Positions 41,000 through 51,963 of a stretch of 64,000 nt of DNA are shown here, piece after piece. Position 1 is the stretch's first letter; every line of letters starts with the position of its first letter. The translations under genes were made by a program, and so were the position numbers. Origin of the DNA: Solenopsis invicta (lineage: Eukaryota; Arthropoda; Insecta; Hymenoptera; Formicidae); NCBI RefSeq assembly GCF_016802725.1, contig NC_052666.1, positions 13,394,375 through 13,458,374 of the forward strand. Reading direction: 5' to 3'. The notes beneath the pieces were generated by a model. It saw nothing but the letters and a program-made list of their open reading frames with translations. It did no database searches and was not told where the DNA came from.

Positions 41000-41465
41000 G
41001 ATTGTAATAAGTTTTTTGAATGAAAATACAACGATAATATATCACTTAGGTTAAGTAGAAAAAATAAGTACATACTTCAAAATAGCGTTATTTTAATATC
41101 TATATGAGCATAAAAATCTTCGAGTTCTTATACGGATTATGTTTAATTTAATATTTTAAATTTAACATAAAAATTAAAATTTAAAAACTATATTTTTTTA
41201 CAATTATACCTCCAATAGCAAGAATCTTCCTCTCATCTAATTTTGGTTTGGTTTTCATATTTTTAAACTTGTTACATTTTGTTCTTGTAATATTGGAATT
41301 TTGTAGCACCTTTAACACAAAGACGGCAATTGCAAGATTTTTTACAATCATTGAACGAGATCGTGTGTTACAGACAGCAGCATCATATGTAGATTTTGGA
41401 AGCCACACATCTCTTCTTAATTGTATCTAATGTAATGAATATACATGTTTTCATTAATGAAGAAA
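41000..41465. other. No recognised gene
   Basis: AT-rich. ATATCACTTAGGTTAAG near 41040 is another Helitron-tail-like motif, so this may be the flank interrupted by the MITE at 40025. Weak open frames near 41250-41430 have no support. Confidence 0.35.
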
Positions 41466-41710
41466 TAAACAGTAGTCATGTAACAATAAATTGCTACATT
41501 TTGCTTTGCCTACCTCCATCCAGGCAAAAGTTATCCTTCGACAAGCATCTTTACGGTAAGTCAAGGAAAGGATCTCGGCAGCCAAAAGAAGTATAGCCAG
41601 TACCTCCCAAAAGTTTCTTGGATTACACCTCTTGCTTGCTGACTCACTAAAGCCGGAGCTGGCAAACACTGGACCATATTACACACGAACAGGCCGTCCG
41701 TTCTACCAAG

Positions 41711-41938
41711 GTGAGAAAACAAAAACAGAAGGAGAAATACAAGAAGATCTCTCCACAGGCTGAATCCCCACTTCCAACACACACAGTGAAGAACCTCAGC
41801 AGTCACGTACTGTCCCTATCTGAAGTATCTGTACTTTCAAAAAGACACAGTTTTGTTGTCACCCTCACAAGCATTCCTATGGAAGAAATTATCAGCCAAA
41901 TTGGGTTCGTAAATAAATTTTTGAATTGGAAAATTTAA
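41711..41938 (+). pseudogene. Penelope polyprotein, N-terminal piece
   Basis: VKNLSSHVLSLSEVSVLSKR and SIPMEEIISQIGFVNKF match the region that precedes reverse transcriptase in Penelope-like proteins. Coding similarity stops near 41930, where the inserted sequence begins, and resumes near 43120. Confidence 0.7.
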
Positions 41939-41939
41939 T

Positions 41940-43085
41940 TGTTTTATCAAAATATAAGTACTATGATAACGATTTATTAAAATAAAATCAGTTAATTTGT
42001 TTATATTTTTTTAATAATAAAGTTCAAATATTCATAGAAATTCAAATGGATGAAAACGCATCGCTATTGGTGTGACGTCACGATGTTGTTCCTTTTCCGC
42101 GTGCTTCGAGCCTTCTGCTGTGTGATAGTTTCGCACAATTATTATTATCAAATTATAAACAAAAAGTAGTTTCAAATATAGCAAATATTTTAGAATCAGG
42201 TTTTATTAAAGCTGATGTAACAAATTTGTTTAAAACAGACGTATTTATGGTTTGTGAGTTTATTAAGGAAAATGACAAATTCAACGCTACTGAAGTTAGG
42301 AAATGCAAAAGCTGCAATGTAAGTTCATTTATTTCTAACATCAAACGAAGAGTATTCTGCAGCCAAAATATCAGTAACCTCTTTCGTATCTCATTGTCAG
42401 TAAGATGAAAGGAATAATTTGCAGTTCGTTCTCTATCGAGTTGACAGGAAAAAATATGTGGCATAACTCCAGATTTCATTTTTATAGGCTCACCCATTGA
42501 AGAGAAACAAATATAATTTTCCATGTCATCTTTTAGTTAGAAAATATCAACTAAAGAATTATTTGTATAACATATCATTCTTAGATACTATTCTCATAAC
42601 CTAGCCTCAAAACTTTAGAAATAGAGATACTAATGGAAATAATGGTTTGATATTGAATATTTACAACAAAATGATCATCACAACAAAAATAATTTGATTT
42701 TGTTGATTCATGCGGACGTCGAGCCAATCGAAACCACAACTACCTTATTACTTCTTCGCGTAGTCACAAATACTTTAGCGGGTGCACTTTTCGTAATATT
42801 TTTGCACAAGAACACCATCGATAATTCATGTTTATTTGTTGTAATAACAATACAGCAGTTTAAATTAAATAAAAATTGAGCATACAGCTGTATTAAGTAC
42901 TATGTGCATACATACTATGTTTTCAGCAACAACATCGTGACGTCATTTTCGAGTTCGGATAATCTCGGGCAATTCCGGAGCGTTCAAATGATCAGACGCT
43001 CGACTGTGTTTTAAAATTGCTATAACTTTATAAATAAAGAGTAGATTGCAAAAATAAAAAAGTTACAAATATATTTAAATATATT
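41940..43085. mobile_element. Insertion in the Penelope ORF with TGACGTCACGATGTTGTT termini
   Basis: TGACGTCACGATGTTGTT at about 42073-42090 is mirrored by AACAACATCGTGACGTCA at about 42926-42943. Inside, the plus strand near 42160-42318 reads as an open exon-like stretch (VTNLFKTDVFMVCEFIKEND) ending in AAT|GTAAGT. The minus strand from 42524 reads MKSGVMPHIFSCQLDRER, which recalls P-element/THAP-type proteins. The family is not settled, and outer borders and target duplication are unclear. Confidence 0.5.
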
Positions 43086-43119
43086 CTATCGATTGACAAT
43101 GTTACTAAAAATTGACTTA

Positions 43120-44928
43120 AGAACCGAATTGAGACGGCTATCTTCCACCTCCCACCCGAAGCAAGCAACGACAGTAGACAACGAGCAGTCAACATCCTCC
43201 GCAAGGCTAAACAACCTAGCCAAAATATCAGCAGAGAAGAACGCTTGGCACTCCGGAATTTGAGACAGAACAACAACATTCTAATTCTACCGGCGGATAA
43301 AGGAAATGCCACAGTAGTAATAGACAAAAAAGTTTACTGTAATAAGATCAATGTTATGCTCTCGGATTGCAGCGTTTATGGAAAACTGAAACGGAACCCA
43401 ACATTCACCATAGAGAAAAAAACATCCGTTCTGCTCAAGAATTCAGGCCTCCCTCCTGAAATTATCAAATACCTTACTCCCCGGAAATCGTCGGCTCCCA
43501 GATTCTACGGCCTCCCCAAGATTTACAAGGAATCGGTCCCTTTTTGCCCTATCATCAGTAATATCGGAAGACCCTCCTACCAATTGGCCCGCTACTTCAC
43601 CAAACCACTTCAAAAACTTACTGGTCACAATGGATCTCACATCAAGAATTCTATTGATTTTGTGAACAAAATTACAAAGATCAAAACGACAACCAATGAC
43701 ATCCTGGTAAGTTTTGATGCAGTTTCATTGTTCACAAATGTCCCGGTCCATGATACGTTGGACATTATCAAAAAGTCTGACAAACTGCCGGCCAACTTTG
43801 TCCCACTAATAGAACATTGCCTAACCTCGACCTATTTCCAATTTCAAGAAGAGTTCTTTGAACAAACCTCTGGAGTAGCAATGGGATACCCTGTTTTACC
43901 CATTATTGCGAACATTTTCATGGAACATCTCGAAGACAAAATTCTGAAAAACGCACCTCTCAAACCTTCCACGTGGACCGATACGTAGATGACACATTTG
44001 TTATATGGAGCCACGGCAAAGAAACTCTCCCACCCTTTCTCGCTTTTCTCAACGCCCAACAACAAAACATTAAGTTTATAATGGAGGTAGAACAGGAAAA
44101 CCAAATTCCCTTCCTAGACGTGTTGGTTCGAAGAAACGGAGATGGTACCTTAGGCTATCGGGTTTACTGAAAACCAACCCACACTGACCGATATCTTCAC
44201 GCAACCTCCCATCACCATCCTTCACAAAAGAATTCAGTTATCAGCTCATTGGTATACAGAGCAGTTTCTGAACCAACGTTCCTAGATGAGAAGTTACAAC
44301 ATCTTAATCAGACCTTGACTAGGAATGGGTACAACAGCAAGAACATTAATCAGATAACCAAGAGATTGAAGAACAAGATCTCCAGTCCCAACGACACCGA
44401 AAATCTGGATGAAGAAAGAGAAAATAAAATGACGGCTGTCCTTCCGTATCTTCAACGTACAACAGAGCGCATAGGCAGAATTTTGAGTAAGCATAACATC
44501 AGAGTAATCTTCAAACTCCAGAAGAAAATTGCTCAATTACTCCCTAACCCCAAGGATCAAAGACCAAGCCTGGAAACACCAGGTGTGTACAAGATACCTT
44601 GCGTCTGCGGAAAAGTATACATAGGAGAAACCGGGAGAAAGATCAGTACACGGAACACCAGAGGTGTGCCAAATACAGCCACTTTTCACAATCAGCCTTG
44701 GCGGAACATTGGATGGAGACTGGACATGCCGTGCAGTATGATAAGTCTACCATGTTGGCCCCGTCACAAGGCTACTTTGCTAGAAAATATCGAGAAGGTC
44801 TGGAAATCTTGAAACATCCTGACAACCTCAATCGCGACAAAGGCCTTCAAGTAAATCCTATTTGGCATACTGTTCTCCCGGGTTTTTTAATTGACCGGCC
44901 GGTCAATCAAAACGCTCCGATTGGTTGA
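43120..44928 (+). pseudogene. Penelope reverse transcriptase and GIY-YIG endonuclease
   Basis: The RT region has ILILPADKGNATVVID, APRFYGLPKIYK, ILVSFDAVSLFTNVPV (first catalytic Asp block) and RYVDDTFVIW (YxDD). A frameshift near 43975 separates the last two, and a TGA at 44168-44170 replaces the Arg usual in VYRKPTHTDRYLH. The C-terminal part has GVYKIPCVCGKVYIGETGRKI, the GIY-YIG nuclease core, and after a frameshift near 44650, ALAEHWMETGHAVQY. Order and motifs are those of canonical Penelope elements. The copy is inactive. Confidence 0.9.
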
Positions 44929-45002
44929 CCAAGTCAAACTCCCCACCCCAACCCCTATTGGGCGCAACGGGGATATATAAGAACTACCACAACCGAAGGG
45001 AG

Positions 45003-45065
45003 CTCAATATTGGAGCTCTCAGCTCTGATGATGCAAGCTGCAATGTTTGCGAAACGTCGGCAAAG
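45003..45065 (+). ncRNA. Hammerhead-ribozyme-like motif in the Penelope 3' repeat
   Basis: CTGATGA (45025-45031) is followed by T, a 6-bp stem GCAAGC/GTTTGC with a 6-nt loop, then GAAAC (45051-45055) and GTC (45056-45058). This is the hammerhead core order with a minimal stem III, as known for Penelope-like elements. Stem I would pair GCT (before CTGATGA) with GGC (after GTC) and is short. Activity is untested. Confidence 0.6.
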
Positions 45066-45132
45066 TGCCCAACACGCACATGGCATCCATCCAGAAACCT
45101 CTCGGTTAACAGTAGTCATGTAACAATAAATT

Positions 45133-45395
45133 ATTTCGATAAAATTGACAATGAAAACTAAAAAAGTCAATCAATCAGTAAATGTTAGGAGAGGGAGGGG
45201 AAGGATTAGTACAGACTATTCAAACACAGAATACATTTATAGATTATATTTTAACAATTGTTTCAAAAACTAATAGAGTTATTTAAAAAAATTTTTTTTG
45301 TAATATTTATATAATTTTCAGTGCTCGTACAGTTTATTTCTATATATAGAAACAGTAAAAAGTGATAAATACATAGACACACCACATAACACGTA
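45133..45395. other. No recognised gene
   Basis: AT-rich with a GGGAGAGGGAGGGGA patch near 45190. Nothing could be assigned. Confidence 0.35.
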
Positions 45396-45413
45396 CGTGC
45401 ACGGCTTTATGCG

Positions 45414-45436
45414 CGCGCGCGCACGCGTCTCTCTCT

Positions 45437-45515
<79 letters not shown>

Positions 45516-45580
45516 TGTGAGTGTGCGTGTGCGTGTGCGTGTGCGTGTGCGTGTGCGAGTGCGTGTGCGTGTGTGTGTGA
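45414..45580. repeat. (GT)n / (GTGC)n microsatellite
   Basis: GCGCGCGC and CTCTCT runs lead into an uninterrupted GT tract (about 45440-45512) and GTGCGT units. The cysteine/valine frames are artefacts. Confidence 0.95.
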
Positions 45581-45678
45581 CACCCGATCGCTAGTTTTCA
45601 TCGCATTGTTGCTCCCTTTTCACCGTCTGCTCCGTTTTTCACAGCCTGCTTCATTGAATACGCGTTCACGGCCGTCAA

Positions 45679-46060
45679 CATCTGTTCTGTAATTACACAA
45701 AATTTACAGAATAGTGTTTGTTGGATAATGTGGTGTTTATTAGTGTAATATAGTGCTTATTAGTTTATGTACCTCCGTTTTTGTCCTTTTCCATTTTTTC
45801 GAATTTCGTGTCACTTATTCGTGTATCCTTGACGACGCGTCACTAATATTACGCGGATAGATTGCGCAGCCACGTTTTTGGATACCTGGAGAAAAAGACA
45901 GCGATTCAGCGTATTTATAAAATAAAAAATATGTATACACGAATAAGTGACACGAAATTCGAAGAAACGAAAAAAGACACAAACAAAGGTATATAAATAT
46001 ATAAACACTATTGTATTTTTCTTCACTTCTATAATTTTTGTGTAATTGCAGAACAGATGT
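45679..46060. repeat. Concentric inverted repeats
   Basis: AACATCTGTTCTGTAATTAC near 45679 pairs with GTAATTGCAGAACAGATGTT ending near 46060. Inside it, GAATTTCGTGTCACTTATTC near 45799 pairs with its complement near 45938-45962. The nested arms suggest an eroded fold-back element. The right outer arm overlaps a possible splice acceptor for the ORF that follows. Confidence 0.65.
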
Positions 46061-46090
46061 TCACGAATAACCAGTTGACTATAAAGCAAA

Positions 46091-46405
46091 TGAAAAAGAT
46101 GGACAATTAAGGCATTGTTTGGGGATACGTCGCCGTATTCAATATTTAGAGATGTAATTGGATACTTTTACAATCAATCGTGTTACGCTAAATTTAAATT
46201 TCATTTTATGTCGGATATAGTTAAACGCAAGATTGATAATTCTGTTACGCATGTTTTTATAGAAGGTGATGAAACACATACTAGTATAAAAAACTTGAAA
46301 GCACAACTAAAAGAGCAAACAAAGATCGTTAAATGTAAGTGGATAAAAGAATATTTCCAAGTTGGTAAAATTTGTGAAATTACAAACTATTTAATTAATT
46401 ATTAA
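46091..46405 (+). pseudogene. DNA-ligase-IV-like C-terminal BRCT domain fragment
   Basis: The frame after a TGA near 46088 contains ALFGDTSPYSIF, then VTHVFIEGDETH, IVKCKWIKEYFQVGK and ends EITNYLINY. The VTHV...W(I/V)...GK...YLI layout is that of a BRCT domain. Spacing and residues look most like the last BRCT of DNA ligase IV, which binds XRCC4 in end joining. It ends at a natural stop. No catalytic or other ligase exons are nearby, so it may be an isolated last exon, a captured fragment or a duplicate. The identity is by recollection of the family, not a search. Confidence 0.5.
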
Positions 46406-46499
46406 AATATAAAAATGTTAATTTAGATAAAAAAATGTGTACAAACAAAAATCACATTTAAAAACTATTGTATGTTTTTTTTATTATTGGCTTTTGGGC

Positions 46500-46745
46500 A
46501 CAAAGGTTAATAAAAGATTAAGATTAAGATTAAGATTAAAATTTTTTTTTTATAATTTTTGTCACAAGTAATATATATTAAGTCCGTTCTTTCTGAACGT
46601 AATCGCAGATAGATGCGGATAGAAATCGCGTCGGACACAATGCAGATAGAAACAGATAGATCTTCTGTACATAATCGTAGACAAAAATTGACAGAAATCG
46701 CGACGGATACAATGCAGATAAAAATGGATAGGTTTTCTGTACACC
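46500..46745. repeat. GATTAA run and a two-unit tandem repeat of about 75 bp
   Basis: AAGATTAAGATTAAGATTAA lies at about 46515-46540. GAAATCGCGTCGGACACAATG near 46622 and GAAATCGCGACGGATACAATG near 46697 start two similar units that each end TTCTGTACA. Confidence 0.7.
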
Positions 46746-46860
46746 CAAGGACTTTGATTCTGTCCATGGGGAAATTTTCCAAACTGAGAAGTCACCACTT
46801 TCTACATACTCGCAGTTTATGATTAATGAAACGATTAGAACTTATTGGTCGTTACGTTAA
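46739..46860. mobile_element. Half of a palindromic MITE, interrupted by the piggyBac-like MITE
   Basis: GGGGAAATTTTCCAAACTGAGAAG, TACTCGCAGTTTATGATTAA and TTATTGGTCGTTACGTTAA match one arm and the centre of the MITE at 23015-23220. The second arm would follow but is displaced or eroded past 47875. Confidence 0.65.
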
Positions 46861-47870
46861 CCCTTAAACACACCGATCCTGTAAAATACGGAAACACACT
46901 TTCGGGTCTGACAGACTTTTTCAACTTTGAGAAGCTATAACTTTGATTACAATCAATATTTTTCTACAATTTTTTTTTTTTAATGAAAGTTCAGAATATC
47001 AGGAGTGTGACTGCACAATCGGCATTGCCGAAAAAATAATTTATTGTGAAGTTATACAGGGAAAACCATTAAGCAAAAATAAGAAATTGGTCAAAAATCC
47101 ACTTTTCTTTCCAAAAATCATATCTTCGCAACAAAAAACGTTTAAGGACTTTCAAATACGCCGTTTTAAAGCTAAAAAGTCACACTTTTAAAATAAAATT
47201 TGGCAAAGTCATTTCTTTTAAAAATTATAATTATGTAACATGGAGAATATGAGGTATTTTTCGGCATCTAAAAATCCACTTAAAAAAAAACATATCTTTG
47301 CAACAAAAAACTTTTAAGAACTTTACAATACGACGTTTTAAAGCTAAAGATTCATACTTTCAAAAGAAATTATTCTAATTTCTATTAAATTAATTAAATT
47401 ACTAATCATTGTAATTTCCATTAAAAAATGTACCTATGTAACAACTCGAATATGAGGTATTTTTGATTAAATCGTGTCTAAAATTGAAAATTGATGTGTT
47501 TTATGATATATTTCGGAAAAACTCTTTTCTACAACATTTTATAGTATTCCAACTTTAGACAGAGTATATTCGAGTAACATCTGCAAATCGACCTGTTCAA
47601 ACGTATTTTGTCCAGTTTTTTTATATAAAATACTCACAAAAAGAGTTTGACTTACACTCTATATGGGTCGCATTGACCCTAACAAAACTTTGCTGCCGTG
47701 CGGTTCGAATTCTAGTTGACCAAAAAAGTTGATCAACCATATCAATCGTAAGAGGAGATTTCAAACTTTTTTTACGTCTTGGTCCGAACTTCCTATCTCA
47801 TTCCGTCTTCACACAGCAAGCGTTCGAAACTTCATATGGGGTCTCTCAGATCCACTTACGTGTTTAAGGG
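46861..47870 (-). mobile_element. piggyBac-like MITE, copy 2
   Basis: TTAA at 46857-46860 and 47871-47874 flank a 1010-bp unit whose ends are CCCTTAAACACACCGATCC and TTACGTGTTTAAGGG. It is the inverted counterpart of 40025-40995. Both copies contain the motif pair GGGTCTGAGAGACCCCATATG / CGGGTCTG near the ends. No coding sequence. Confidence 0.85.
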
Positions 47871-47874
47871 TTAA

Positions 47875-48335
47875 AATCCATAAACATAAGTAGATAGAAC
47901 GTTGCTCTTAACAGAAGGATATTACTTAAAAAGTGAAAAAGGCAGGATATTGTATGACGAGGTACTTATTTTAATGATTATATCACATTAATACTGTGGC
48001 TACTTTTCTTTTAGTTAACACAGTTAACCCCAATGTCGTTTAATCTTTGTTATTCATTGAGTGAATAAAGAATAGAATGATGCTTGCGTCGACTGTGTTT
48101 ATTAAAAGGAAAGTAATCTTTAATAGCATATATACAGGGTGTCCCAGAAAGCTCGGATCTCCTTTTAAGAGCGGATTCCTTGGAACTTTCTAAGAAAAAA
48201 GTTCTAATACAAAAATGTCAAGGATACAATGATTTTTAAATTATTCGCGATTAAAATTTACGAATCACATAGCTGACATTTCGCGCGCTCAGATATGGTG
48301 ACATGACATGGTACTACAAGGGTACCTTTTGACAT
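47875..48335. other. No gene; isolated transposon-end-like CAGGGTGTCCCAGAAAGC
   Basis: TATACAGGGTGTCCCAGAAAGC at 48134 resembles Tc1/mariner-type termini preceded by TA. No partner terminus was located. The rest is unassigned. Confidence 0.35.
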
Positions 48336-48339
48336 TGTG

Positions 48340-49150
48340 GTTGTCATATAAAACTCTAAGCACAAGCCGCTCTAAATGGCTGTGGTCAATCGCAACGTGG
48401 TCAAACGGGACACTCGTGTACCGATGAGCAGCAAATTATGTAACAGGTAAAATCAAAAATGGGCAAAATCTCTAGCAGCAACGTACTTGGCCGTCCGTTT
48501 TTTTAATAAATTTTTAAGAGCACACAGTCCTTCTATTGTTCATACTGCTACTTAAATCACTGACGAATTTCAAAACATTCTATTCACCTACTTATAACTT
48601 TACAAATTTACTTACACGGACAAAAAGAAAATCGCTATAAAAAAGAGCAATTTTATTTGAAAACATATTTGACAAAATTAACCCAAATTCCGATAAAAAT
48701 GATGCTATAAAATACAGTACGCTAAAAAGTTAAAAATTAAAAAAGTTATTAGATAAATTTAACATAAAGATTGTTAAATGTACAGAATAGCTTAATTTGA
48801 ATTTTTACAATATTTACTATTACATTTAATATTAATTATCAAATAATGTAATTTTGAAATCTCGTGATTAACTATAGCATTACAAAAAATAATAAAAAAG
48901 TACTTGTTAATTTCTATTATTATTGTTATGAAAAATTATAACGTTATTACTAAAGCGTTATAAAATTATTTTAACGGTAACAGTTATATTAAAAAACGGG
49001 CGCATCAATTACGCTGCTGCTAGAGATTTTGTCCATCTTTGATTTTACCTGTCACATGATTTGCTGCTCATCGGTACAGAAGTGTCAAATTTGACCACGT
49101 TACGATTGACCACAGTCATTTAGAGCGGCTAGTGCTTAGAGTTTTTCAAC
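48340..49150. mobile_element. Fold-back element with about 140-bp arms
   Basis: AAAACTCTAAGCAC...CCGCTCTAAATGGCTGTGGTC, CGATGAGCAGCAAATTATG and AAAATCTCTAGCAGCA (48351-48485) recur inverted at 49012-49148. A spacer of about 520 bp is AT-rich without a gene. A further direct piece (CAACGTGGTCAAAAG) lies at 49182-49196. Confidence 0.75.
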
Positions 49151-49344
49151 TGTTTAACACTGTAAGTAGCTGGTGATCAATTGCAACGTGGTCAAAAGAC
49201 TCCCAACTCATCGGTAATAAATATACGTGGAATATTTTTGATTTCACTTTTTTTTTATAATATTATATTTGGTTTTATCCATTGTTATTTTGGCATATTA
49301 CAAAAAAATATACTTGGCGCTTTTTTTTAATGTCTTTAGGCAGA

Positions 49345-49395
49345 TTTCAGGAATGTATGTATGTATGTATGTATTAATGTATATATGTGTATTAA
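49345..49395. repeat. (ATGT)n microsatellite
   Basis: ATGTATGTATGTATGTAT runs at about 49353-49375, with further ATGTAT units to 49395. Confidence 0.9.
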
Positions 49396-49481
49396 TGTAT
49401 ATGATAAATATTGCAATCTTATAAACTGTTATAACACCGGAGTATGTATCACGCACACGCACGCGCGCATGTGTGTGTCGC

Positions 49482-49765
49482 ACATTGTCTTGCGACGCGG
49501 CTAGAAGTACGAAAATCTGAAATCGGGTCGCTAAGCTGTGCAGTATTGCCGGCTTGTTTTGTAATGAGAGAAAGCAAGAATGCTCGAGACAGAAGAGGAT
49601 AGATCGAGAAGGTGAGAAACCACTTGAGAGAGAAAGAGACGCGACTAATGAGGGGGAAAGAAGCTCTTCAGCTTTAGAGGACAACCGGCAACACTATACA
49701 GCTTAGGGACACGATTTCAGATTTTCGCGTTGCGGAGCCGAGTCGCAAAGCGATGCACGACACAC
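49482..49765. repeat. Fold-back version of repeat X
   Basis: CGACGCGGCTAGAAGTACGAA and AAATCTGAAATCGGGTC at the left pair with GACACGATTTCAGATTTTCG and GCGGAGCCGAGTCG at the right. The right arm matches the right end of repeat X at 16160 and 51295, showing that X has an inverted-terminus form. Confidence 0.65.
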
Positions 49766-49810
49766 ACGCACGCGCGTGTGTGTATTTGACCCATATACTG
49801 GAAATTTAGA

Positions 49811-50060
49811 CTTTTTTGAAAGATAAAATTTGTTTAAAAATAAACAAATTGTTTTTATCATTACAATTCTTTGGAAAGCATTAAGATACCTTCAGAACTA
49901 CTCTCTAATTACCACAGAACTGTCAGAATTGTCTACAATCTGTCAACATGTAATGCATGTCCTACGAAAATAAGCTTCTTTGAAAGATAAAATTTTTTTA
50001 AAAATAAACAAACTGTTTTCATCATTACAATTGTTTGGAAAGCATTAAAAATAAAGCTAG
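49811..50060. repeat. Tandem duplication, 165-bp period, two units
   Basis: TTTTTTGAAAGATAAAATTTGTTT and ATTCTTTGGAAAGCATTAA occur at 49813-49888 and again at about 49978-50053 with few differences. Non-coding. Confidence 0.8.
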
Positions 50061-50185
50061 AACTCTCAAAAATTAACAATCCACGAATTTTATATGAAAT
50101 TATACGCTGTACACCCATATACACACATATACAAACACACACATACATACATAAATGATAATTGTAAAAATATCTTAAGTTAAAT

Positions 50186-51007
50186 TGTAACGACCTGGCT
50201 TTTCCGCACACAGGGCGGCGTGAGTTTGGCGGGCGAGGACGCGGATGAGGTCGCCAAGAGAACTAGACGTGGATGGTTGGTAAATAAAATAGACTTTATT
50301 TCGCGTATTTTCGGTACTATACAATATCGTAGCGTTCTGGATGCAGCGCGCGGACGGACGAATGACGATGACGCTCGGACGGACGTAACAAAAGCTTAGA
50401 ATTACGCGCGGACGGACAAACGGAGAATCAGAACGCGCGGACGGAAAAACGGAACGTATGACGCGATAGTCGGAACGGCCGGATTTAAACGCGGTATCTA
50501 CAGGCGGTGTTTATTTACAGGCGCGGGATTCCAAGCCGAGATTCTTGGAATTCGGAATCCTTATTGACGCGCTGGTGCCGTGGCCTTGCCGAAGGCCGTG
50601 GCCACGGCCGGAGACGTCGCGCGCGCGATACAGCTGTACTTTTAAATCCGATCGCGACGCGCTGCGGTTAGTACCGCGATGTTATGCGGCGGTGGCAATC
50701 GACTCACGCCAAGATCACTTGGTGGAGGCGCGGAACTCCACACCCCGAATCGTGAGTCGATACCGGGACAAGACGGCGGATCGGGAAAGTGCCGACTACC
50801 AGGATCTCCTGGTGGAGCCCAAGATGTACTTGAGCCCGTGAACCGGCGGTCTTGGAAGCGGATGGCTTGTGTCAAGATCACTTGACTGAAGCTAAGTTCG
50901 CTTAGCTCCACTGAGCGCTCAGGATACACTTTTTTCTCGGACGGAAGGCGGACGGAAGGTGGACGGAAAAAAAGCCTCGACGGATACGTATACGCGCCGG
51001 TTTTACA
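50186..51007 (-). mobile_element. LTR family D, minus orientation
   Basis: It starts TGTAACGACCTGG. On minus it ends with CACGTCTAGTTCTCTTGGCGACC like LTR family B, and has AATAAAG for polyadenylation near 50300. It contains hairpins at 50707-50906. The right border (TTTTACA at 51001-51007) is tentative because no target duplication is visible. Repeat X follows directly. Confidence 0.6.
50707..50906. promoter_or_regulatory. Hairpin series in LTR D
   Basis: CCAAG-ATCA-CTTGG (about 50709), CCAGG-ATCT-CCTGG (about 50799), GTCAAG-ATCA-CTTGAC (50871-50886) and GCTAAG-TTCG-CTTAGC (50891-50906) are inverted repeats with 4-nt loops and unrelated stems, as in LTR families A and G. Confidence 0.7.
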
Positions 51008-51711
51008 ATCTTATTGGCGCTGTGCGCCGGTTTCTCGCTGTCTGGCGGCAGAGTTGCCATTGAGGCGCCGATTTGCAGCCACACCGACAGCCAGAGGGAA
51101 CAGACCCACTTGCACCGGCTGGCACTATATCGGCGTACGTCGAGCAGCCAAGGCGACGAGTGGGGAGCTCTACTGTCTCTTTCTTTCTCAAGCGGTCTAT
51201 CTCCTTCTCAACCTATCCTCTTCTGTCTCGAGCGTTCTCTTTCTTTCTTGTTACAGGCGCAGCTTTGCTTTCAACCATCAGCGATTTGAGATTTTCGTAT
51301 CGCGGAGCGAGTCACGACGCGCGCGCGCGCGCTATGTATTAATATATAGGTATACACGTTTTCTACTTATCATATATAAAAAATACATGACGATATATCG
51401 ATTTTTTTATCTTAATGGTATATTTACAAAATTAGAAAAAAATTGAAAAAATATATAGCTATACTATGCATAAAACATTTATAAATATAATTAATCCATA
51501 TACATGTTAACAAAAATCTTAATTATTTCTAAATTACAATGTAGAAATATTGCAATATGAAATATATAACACATATATATTACACATATTTAGCATGGTG
51601 GTATGTTAAATAAAGAACCAAACAGTATCGAAGAAATTATAAAATTTTGAATAATTGCACTAAGATGATAATAAATTATTACAATTGAAGTAGTTTTGTC
51701 AAAATAACATC

Positions 51712-51963
51712 TCAGGAATATTTGTCACAACTAAAATAAGTCTGAAAGCGTGATATGAATGTTTCACAATTATTTGAAAAATCGTTTGATTCTTTATTTA
51801 AAATATTACCATGCTGAATGTGTAATATTTCATACAGCAATATTTCTACATCATAATTTAGAAATAATTGTGCATTTTGGTAAACCTTTATTTGAATTAA
51901 TTCTTTTACAAATGTTTTACGTTTAGCACAGCTATAAGTATCTTTCCTAATTATTTCTTTCAA
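51712..51963 (-). CDS. Hypothetical small ORF (83 codons), duplicated
   Basis: The frame contains TFVKELIQIKVYQNAQLFLN and looks amino-acid balanced rather than repetitive. It is identical in the second copy (59605-59354), which only reflects the recent duplication. No family was recognised, there is no counterpart in copy 1 of the hAT-like element, and no promoter or splice support was found. Confidence 0.2.
   Translation of the reverse strand: MKEIIRKDTYSCAKRKTFVKELIQIKVYQNAQLFLNYDVEILLYEILHIQHGNILNKESNDFSNNCETFISRFQTYFSCDKYS

Larger units (their letters stand above)
41466..45132 (+). mobile_element. Penelope-like retroelement, interrupted
   Basis: TAAACAGTAGTCATGTAACA at 41466 and TAACAGTAGTCATGTAACA at 45107 are direct repeats followed by ATAAATT, consistent with pseudo-LTR pieces. 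An N-terminal coding piece (41770-41920), a reverse transcriptase (43120-44180) and a GIY-YIG endonuclease (about 44580-44928) follow in order. A separate element (about 41940-43085) interrupts them. A hammerhead-ribozyme-like motif lies in the 3' part. Confidence 0.85.
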
